From assembly GCA_902806565.1 (NCBI GenBank), contig CADCXA010000003.1, positions 62,001 through 126,000 on the forward strand: DNA of 64,000 nucleotides, written 5' to 3'. The notes beneath the pieces are model-generated. The model did no database searches and was not told where the DNA came from. It saw nothing but the letters and a program-made list of their open reading frames with translations. Both the position numbers and the translations under genes were made by a program. Of the stretch, positions 57,394 through 64,000 are shown in pieces. Position 1 is the first letter of the stretch. Each line of letters opens with the position of its first letter. The DNA comes from Hypoxylon rubiginosum. Taxonomy: Eukaryota; Ascomycota; Sordariomycetes; Xylariales; Hypoxylaceae.

Positions 57394-60300
57394 ATGGCGG
57401 TTGGGCAGATAACCCCAGTTCCCGAGCCACCACGGCTTCCCATTCTTGGCAACATCACTGACATCGACGCGGAAAACTCCGCTCGCTCATTAACAAGTCT
57501 CGCAGACAAGTACGGCGAGATATATCGACTACATCTTCCAGGAACTCGTATCGTCTTTGTATCCTCACATAGATTAGTGGATGAGGTCTGCGATGAGAAG
57601 CGATTCAAGAAGGTGCCCAACGTTGTCTTGGCCGAAGTTAGGGAGGGCGTCCACGATGGATTGTTTACGGCAAAACTCGAGGAGCCCAATTGGGGTATCG
57701 CTCATCGTGTCCTGATGCCTGCTTTCGGACCGATGGGTATCCGCGATATGTTCGACGAGATGAGGGACATCAGCTCACAGCTAGCCTTGAAATGGGCGAG
57801 ACACGGACCGCAGAAGAGAATCAACGCACCCGACGAATTCACACGCCTCGCTCTAGATACAATTGCTCTTTGTTCCATGGGGTTTCGATTCAACAGTTTC
57901 TATGCCGAGGGCCTGCACCCCTTCGTACACGCTATGGGTGAATTTCTCACGGAGTGTGGACGGAGATCTCAAAGGCCCCCCCTCCCGTCTTTCTTCTACC
58001 GTAACCAAGATAAAATATTCCAGTCTCATATCAGTGTCCTCCGCGAGACGGCCGAGGCTGTCCTGAAGGAGCGTGTCACGGATACTGGAAATGGACGAAG
58101 AGACCTCCTCGCGGCCATGTTAAAGGGCCGAGACTCGCAAACGGGGGAAAAGATGAGTGATTCGTCAATCATCGACAACCTCATTACCTTTCTCATTGCT
58201 GGACACGAGACTACGTCTGGGACCCTATCGTATGCCATGGTAAGTCCATATCCGTAGTCCGGCTCCTCCCACTGCGATCTAGACTTGATACCTACTGATA
58301 TGGTGCATGACTGCAGTATCGACTATTGCAGAACCCAGACGAATATCGTAAGGTACAGCAAGAAGTTGACGAGGTGATTGGGAAAGGGCCTATAACAGTA
58401 CATCATATGCAAAAGCTTCCGTACATATCAGCGGTTGGTCGCACCCATCTACGCCGTTCCGGCTCTCCTACCAATAGTAGAAATTAACGAACACAGGTTC
58501 TTCGCGAAACGCTGCGCCTAGACTCGCCGATTCCAATCATCGGCGTGCACACTGCGGAGGATACCCTACTAGCTGGGAAATATCCAGTATACAAGGGGGA
58601 GTTCATCAATTTGCTTCTAACAAAGTCGCATCTTGACCCGGCTGTTTTCGAGGATCCTCTCGCGTTCAAACCCGAGAGGATGCTCGACGAAAACTTCAAC
58701 AAACTACCCAAAAATGCGTGGAAACCATTCGGGAACGGTGTTAGAGCAGTAAGTAACGCTTCAATTTCTCAACTCTACTTCTACCTATATTTCAAAATCT
58801 TTTGAGGCAATATTTACACCTGCTTGGCGTTAAGTTGCTAACAATGCCATCGACAGTGCATCGGGCGGCCGTTTGCATGGCAGGAGGCTGTTCTCACCAT
58901 GGCCATGCTTTTCCAGAACTTCAACTTCGTCTTAGCCGACGCCGACTACGAGCTACAGCATAAACAGACGCTAACTCTCAAACCGAATGAGTTTTTCATC
59001 CGGGCCATACTTCGCGACGGCTTAGACCCTACCAAGCTTGAGCACCGACTCGCCGGGACCGAACCGAGCTTGACTAAGACGAAGTCAGGCCAAGAAAACG
59101 GCGTCCAAAAATACGAGGAAAAGCATGAAGGACTGAGCCGACCTATGACTATTCTATATGGCTCAAATAGCGGTACCTGCGAGTCCATGGCACAGCGCCT
59201 CGCCTTCGATGCTAGATCTCATGGATACCAAGTGTCTACCTTAGATTGCATGGACGCTGCCATGGAGAAACTCCCGTCGGAAGAGCCCATCGTCATCATC
59301 ACTGCAAGTTACGAAGGACAGCCGCCAGATAACGCGGCCCATTTCATTTCTTGGATCGAAAGCATCAAGGACAAGGCTGCCCTCAGCGGATCGTCTTACG
59401 CAGTCTTCGGATGCGGGCACCACGACTGGTCGCAAACGTTTCATCGGATTCCGAAGCTCGTCGACACGAAACTTGAAGAGCTTGGTGCGACGAAGCTTGT
59501 AGAAATAGGCCTCGCCAATGCGGCTGGTGAGGACATGTTTGTTTCTTTTGAGGCCTGGGAAGACAATGTAAGTTGATCGCCCCAATGCTAAAAGAAGCAA
59601 CCTCGAGTTCATTCTCGCCCAACCTCTACATGCTGACTGGTATAGATACTTTGGCCAGCTTTGGATAAGCTGCACACCAGCACGGTATCAGACACGTCAC
59701 CGAAGGCTGATTTCGCACCTTTGAAAGTGCATGTATCAAATACGCGCCCATCGATACTGAGGCAGAACGTAGAAGACGGTAGGGTCGTCGCGACTAAGCT
59801 TCTCACCGCAGACGGAGAGCCCGTCAAGAAACACGTCGAAATCGGACTCCCCCCTGGGACTACATACAGGCCCGGAGACTACTTGGCGGTCCTGCCTATC
59901 AACCCCAAAGAAACGGTCCAGCGAGCCATGCGTCGATTTGGGTTGCCGGTAAGCCACTCTCATCTCTCCTAGTCGTATAGCTAGGTTGTTTTCAGCCTTT
60001 AATTAATCCAAGACTTCGTCTCTTGCTAACTTGATGAATATTAGTGGGATGCGAGCATCAGAATTGAAGGGACCGGCATAAGAATGCCGACGAATGAGCT
60101 GGTGTCTGCCAACAGCATCCTGAGCGACTACGTCGAACTCGGGCAGCCAGCGACGAAAAGGAATATACTTGCATTACTCAATATCTCCGACAGCGAAGAC
60201 GAACGTAAGGCGCTAAAACATTTAGCAACGGATGGTTATGACGCCGAAGTTCTTGCGAAGCGGGTGTCTATTCTAGACCTTCTAGAGACGTACCCGTCTA

Positions 60301-61102
60301 TCGATCTACCCATGGGTCAATTCTTAACAATGCTACCGCCGATGCGTATCCGGCAATAGTAAGTTTTTATTCCGATCGTCCGCATAAGTCTCGAAGTACC
60401 CTAACGCTTGCCCTCAGTTCTATCTCTTCGTCTCCCCTCGAGGATCCGTCCGTTGCCTCCGTCACATTTTCCTTGGTCTCAGGGGGTGCGAAGGGTGCGA
60501 AGTCGGGACACAGGAACCACATCGGTGTTGCGAGCTCCTATCTGAACAGTCTGGAAGTCGATGACAGACTTCGCGTGTCCGTACGGATGTCCCACGCGGC
60601 CTTCCATCTACCGTCGACGCCCGAGAAGACGCCCCTGATCCTCATTGCGGCCGGAACCGGCATTGCGCCCTTCCGTAGCTTCGTTCAAGACCGCGCGGTA
60701 ATGATCAAATCGGGTCGGAAGCTTGCCCCGGCTGTACTGTACCACGGCTGTCGCGAGCCGGCAAAGGACGACTTGTACGCGAGCGAGTTTAGCGAGTGGG
60801 AAGATGCGGGCGTAATCACGGTGAAACGAGCCTTCAGCCGAACACCGAAGAAGTCGGGCGGGTGCAAATACGTCCAAGATGCTCTGTGGGCCGACCGGCA
60901 ACGTTTCCACGACCTGTGGCGTCGGGGTGCTCAGCTCTATATCTGCGGATCGAGACGGGTTAGTCAAGAGGTCGAGAAGGTCGCCAAGAGCATCCAGCAA
61001 GAAGCCGCGAAGCTCGACGGTGAAGATCTCAGCGACGAGGACGCGAAGAAGTGGTGGGATGAGCTGAGAAACGTCAGATATGCGACTGATGTTTTTGACT
61101 AG
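57394..61102 (+). CDS. CYP505-family self-sufficient P450 / P450 reductase (1075 aa, 7 exons)
   Basis: Exons 57394-58239, 58317-58433, 58497-58748, 58857-59567, 59646-59948, 60045-60358 and 60418-61102 join into 3228 nt. The P450 half has PPRLPILGN at the start, the I-helix AGHETTSG (about 269-276), the K-helix E-x-x-R in LRETLR (about 325-328), FKPERM, and the heme-binding Cys406 in FGNGVRACIGRPFAW. The reductase half follows directly: FMN-binding TILYGSNSGTCESMAQRLA, FAD-binding HVEIGLPPGTTYRPGDYLAV and the downstream YSISSSP, and NADPH-binding LILIAAGTGIAPFRSF, ending RYATDVFD. This is the fused layout of P450foxy/BM3, which hydroxylates fatty acids or related chains at sub-terminal positions. 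Length is normal for the family. The 3' end faces the aldehyde dehydrogenase gene 176 bp away. Confidence 0.92.
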
Positions 61103-61278
61103 AGTGCTATGTCGTGTTACAGGTTGCTACGCTGTCGGTATGTTCACTCCTCTCAGTCGCTACTGTAGGATCAGATGGTCGTATATAGCTGTCATAGGTG
61201 CTCGCGACATAAAACGACTGCGTGACCCTATGTCACTTTAATTATTCGAATATGGATAGTATATTATCCACTATACTT

Positions 61279-62980
61279 TCATCCGTATCTCACAGCCCCT
61301 GTCCCGTCTTTAAACCAGTCATCTGTAGCAAGCGATTCTTCTGTGGAGGCGTAGTTTATGATCGTACTCTTGATCGTCGTGTACGCGTGGTATGCATCGA
61401 TACCGTTTTCACTTCCCACGCCGCTCGACGATTTGGCACCACCCCACGGGCTGCTTGGGTCGTTTCGATGATGCGTGTTTACCCATGTTATACCTGCATC
61501 GATCTGCTCCGAGACGCGGAAAGCCTGAGCAAGATCCTGAGTCCAGATGCCAGCCCCAAGGCCGAACTCGCTGTTATTAGCTAGTTTGATAGCCTGCTCT
61601 TCCGTATCGAATCCCACGACTACGATTACCGGCCCAAACGCCTCCTCGCGCCAAATACGCGTCTCGAGGATACTGTCTCCTTCCCTCGACACCAAGATGG
61701 TCGGTGGGTAGAAATACCCCCGTGAGAAATCCGTCCCGTCTAGCGAGCTGATATCTTTCATCCTGCTTCCTCCCGTCACCGCCCGGGCCTTGCCACTATC
61801 TACGGCCTCGCTGACCAACGTCTCGACATTGCCGAGTTGCTTTGCCGATATCAACGGCCCCATCGCCGACTCCGGGTTGCTCGGGGCGCCCATACGTTTC
61901 GCGATCGAATCCGTCTTGGTCTTTAGCTGCTCCAGCAGTTGCGATAAGATCGTATTGTCGACGATGATCCTCGTACTCGCGATGCAGGTCTGCCCGCTGG
62001 CAACGAAACTCCCAAATACAATCCCGTTCACGGCGAGCTGCACATCCGCCTTCTCGAACACGATCAACGGTGCCTTACCACCGAGCTCCGCCGTGTATCT
62101 CGCTAGGTTTCCACCTACGATCCCTCCAATTGCCCGCCCCGACGCCGTCCCTCCCGTTACATCTACCTTCCTCACTAGCGGATGCTGAACGAGCGCCTTG
62201 CCAGTCGTGCCGCCATAACCAGGCAGAACATTAAACACGCCATCCGGCACGCCCGCCTCCTTCAGGATGGGGCCCAGCTGCAACGTCGTCAGCGGCGTCA
62301 ACTCGCTCGGCTTCACGACGACGCTATTGCCGGCGGCGAGCGCGGGCGCGAGCTTCTTGACGGCGATGAGCAGCGGGTGGTTAAAGGGCGTGATCTGCAC
62401 GACCACGCCGAGGGGCGCGCGCTGGAGGAAGTTGTGCAGCTTCCCCGTGGTCGGGAGGACGGGCAGCTCCTCGACGCGCAGGAGCGAGGCGTAGTACTTG
62501 AACCAGCGGACGAGCGAGGGGACCTGCGCGTTCATCTCGCGGACCGCGCGGCCGGTCTGGCGCACCTCGAGCGGGATCATGGATGACAGGGCCTCCGTGA
62601 GGAGGACGGCGCATTTGTCTAGGACATCTGCGCGGTGGTGGCGGGGAGACTTGGACCAGATACCGGATTTGAAGGTCTCGTGGGCCAGGGTAATTGTACG
62701 TTCCACGTCTGCGGTAGAGGCTGCATGGCATCTAGAGAAGAGCGGATAGCGTGTTTAGCCAACTATCTGTAGAACACCATGACATTCCGGAGAGTTATTA
62801 GTGCATGTGGTAGGTTTACTCACTGCGCAAAGATCTCTCCTGTTGCAGGGTCTTCCACTGGTATTCTACGGTCTTTGTTAACTGAGACATGTGATGCGCC
62901 GAAGACGGATCATCAACTCACTGCTCTGCTTCGCCCGGCAGCTCTCTGCCAGCGACCCACATGGGATATGCATCCACCAT
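61279..62980 (-). CDS. NAD(P)-dependent aldehyde dehydrogenase (517 aa, 3 exons)
   Basis: Exons 62922-62980, 62824-62865 and 61279-62731 join into 1554 nt. The 59-nt and 42-nt leading exons restore the expected N-terminus (MVDAYPMWVAGRELPG, then VEDPATGEIFAQ). The ALDH fold shows ITPFNHPLLIAVKKLAPALA (cofactor region), VVKPSELTPLT, then the general-base Glu in AELGGKAPL, the catalytic Cys in ASGQTCIASTRI, and EEAFGPVIVV with its conserved Glu-Phe-Gly-Pro. The C-terminus SSPWGGAKSSSGVG is typical of the salicylaldehyde/vanillin or succinate-semialdehyde-like groups. It should oxidise an aldehyde to the acid, a sensible next step after oxygenation by the neighbouring P450 or monooxygenase. No signal peptide is seen, so it is cytosolic. 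The GC content of the first third is unusually high. Confidence 0.88.
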
Positions 62981-64000
62981 TTCGAGGGGTTTTCTATCAA
63001 TTGGACGTTATGAGATGATCTTGGAATGCTTGAGATGGAGGAAGCGCCCTGGCGCCTAAGATACAGCCCCGGCCCCCCCTCAACCTAAGCGTCGGACTGT
63101 ATTTAAAGCTCCGCATTGGCTGCGAGCCCGTCGGAGTTGGCCGATCACTTGAATTATTCGTGATAACACATACGCTTAGCCGGCCTTCATTTGGCAACCT
63201 TAGGTCAGATGTCTAGAAGGTGAATTTAAAATGATGAAAATCCATTATGTTTATTCCGCTTTTAATCGCTCAGTATACACTGCTAGGTAGTGAATAGTGG
63301 ATGGCAAATAATGATGTTGACTGAGTGAAAATCTACTTCGTAAATTCGTAAATAGACGGTCGTTGGTGTGTGTCTAAAGCAGCGGGATTAGGATTGACCA
63401 CATTTTCTTGTATACCCCTTAACGTAGTGTTATAGCTTGGGCTGGTTATATCATGATGCGTGCCAAAAGAAAAAAGGGACATAGAAACGACGATCTTATG
63501 CAACAAGTTCTCACCCTAACGGTAGGTACTGAGAACCCAGGGCCATGGTCATGTATACCTTAGGTAGGTACTGGACAGGGCCGTTTATACTCGGATCTTA
63601 CCCAACCCCTTATGATCTGGAAGACTAGATCTCATTGACGCGAATTATTGGGGTTATTCTAAGAAGATGGGCTTCTTAATTAGCCTCTATATTCGTTGAG
63701 TTCATAATCATGGTAGGTATTAGTTAACCCGTAATATATCCCTTGCGAAGCTGACTATTGGAACAAATACACGCATCCTGTGTAAAATGAAGTAATAGTG
63801 ACTACCAATTTCTACAATGTGGTCATGTTCGAAGTCAGATATGCTTTGTTAATACTTCCAGAAGGCCGAATTTCCCAAAATCAACGACTACTAACAGAAT
63901 CCACATGCCTTCCTAACCTTAGATCCTGTCGTAATTACATTGCTGTTATAACATAAATCTCTCAGTGATATCTCCCAGGTAAACTCGTCCTGTCATAGCA
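62981..64000. other. intergenic to the window end, no feature seen
   Basis: Promoter side of the aldehyde dehydrogenase gene and unknown DNA beyond. ACCTTAGGTAGGTACTGG near 63557 is another copy of the dispersed motif. No open frame or RNA gene could be supported. Confidence 0.4.

Noticed and set aside
1..64000. CRISPR arrays, operons, Shine-Dalgarno sites, tRNA or rRNA genes
   Set aside because: The DNA is fungal nuclear. No regularly spaced repeats of CRISPR type were seen, and no tRNA cloverleaf or rRNA was recognised by eye; a tRNAscan run would be needed to exclude tRNAs.

Overview
The window is nuclear DNA of a filamentous ascomycete (Pezizomycotina). The signs are short GT-AG introns of about 45-80 bases in most genes, fungal-specific families (Zn2Cys6 regulator, RTA1 and PTH11-like membrane proteins, CYP505, sedolisin, tannase, cutinase) and a gene density of roughly one gene per 2.5 kb outside the gene-poor parts. 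Intergenic DNA is dotted with a short palindrome, CCTAGGTACCTAGG, and its fragments. Placement in Sordariomycetes/Xylariales is only a guess. The cellulase, tannase or feruloyl esterase, cutinase and secreted peptidases fit a plant-associated or litter-decaying life style.

Layout. 0-1.1 kb: a small eEF1B-gamma-like GST. 1.1-10.5 kb: gene-poor, with decayed fragments (ankyrin repeat, cyclophilin, unidentified pieces). 10.5-15.1 kb: a Gfd2/YDR514C-type RNase H-like protein, a single-pass membrane protein and a coiled-coil protein. 15.8-26 kb: GH5 endoglucanase with a CBM_X2 module, sterol glucosyltransferase, RTA1 protein, tannase/feruloyl esterase. 27.3-38 kb: a broken GPI-type gene, sedolisin peptidase, TMEM19-like protein, acetoacetate-decarboxylase-like protein, PTH11-like receptor, cutinase. 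39.0-46.0 kb: a complete Mutator-like DNA transposon. 46.4-51.8 kb: a short-chain dehydrogenase, a regulator without a zinc cluster, and an S28 peptidase. 52.2-63.0 kb: FAD monooxygenase, Zn2Cys6 regulator (interrupted by one stop), CYP505 self-sufficient P450 and aldehyde dehydrogenase, which look like a small oxidative catabolic cluster.

The standout is the transposon at 39016-45960. It has 213-bp terminal inverted repeats that differ at six positions and a perfect 9-bp target duplication. It carries two convergent, multi-intron, apparently intact genes: a 926-aa MULE transposase and a 564-aa accessory protein with a four-cysteine cluster and a long Gln/Glu coiled coil. Its non-coding DNA (TIRs, intergenic DNA and most of 17 introns) is packed with about 38 copies of the palindrome AGTACT, usually as GAGTACTC, while coding exons nearly lack it. 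This architecture recalls plant MuDR and VANDAL elements, where a second protein acts alongside the transposase and, in VANDAL21, recognises short motifs enriched in the element's own non-coding DNA. I infer a comparable self-recognition system here; its function is untested.

Exon structures were worked out by hand from splice consensus and reading-frame continuity. For each multi-exon gene the exon lengths sum to a multiple of three.
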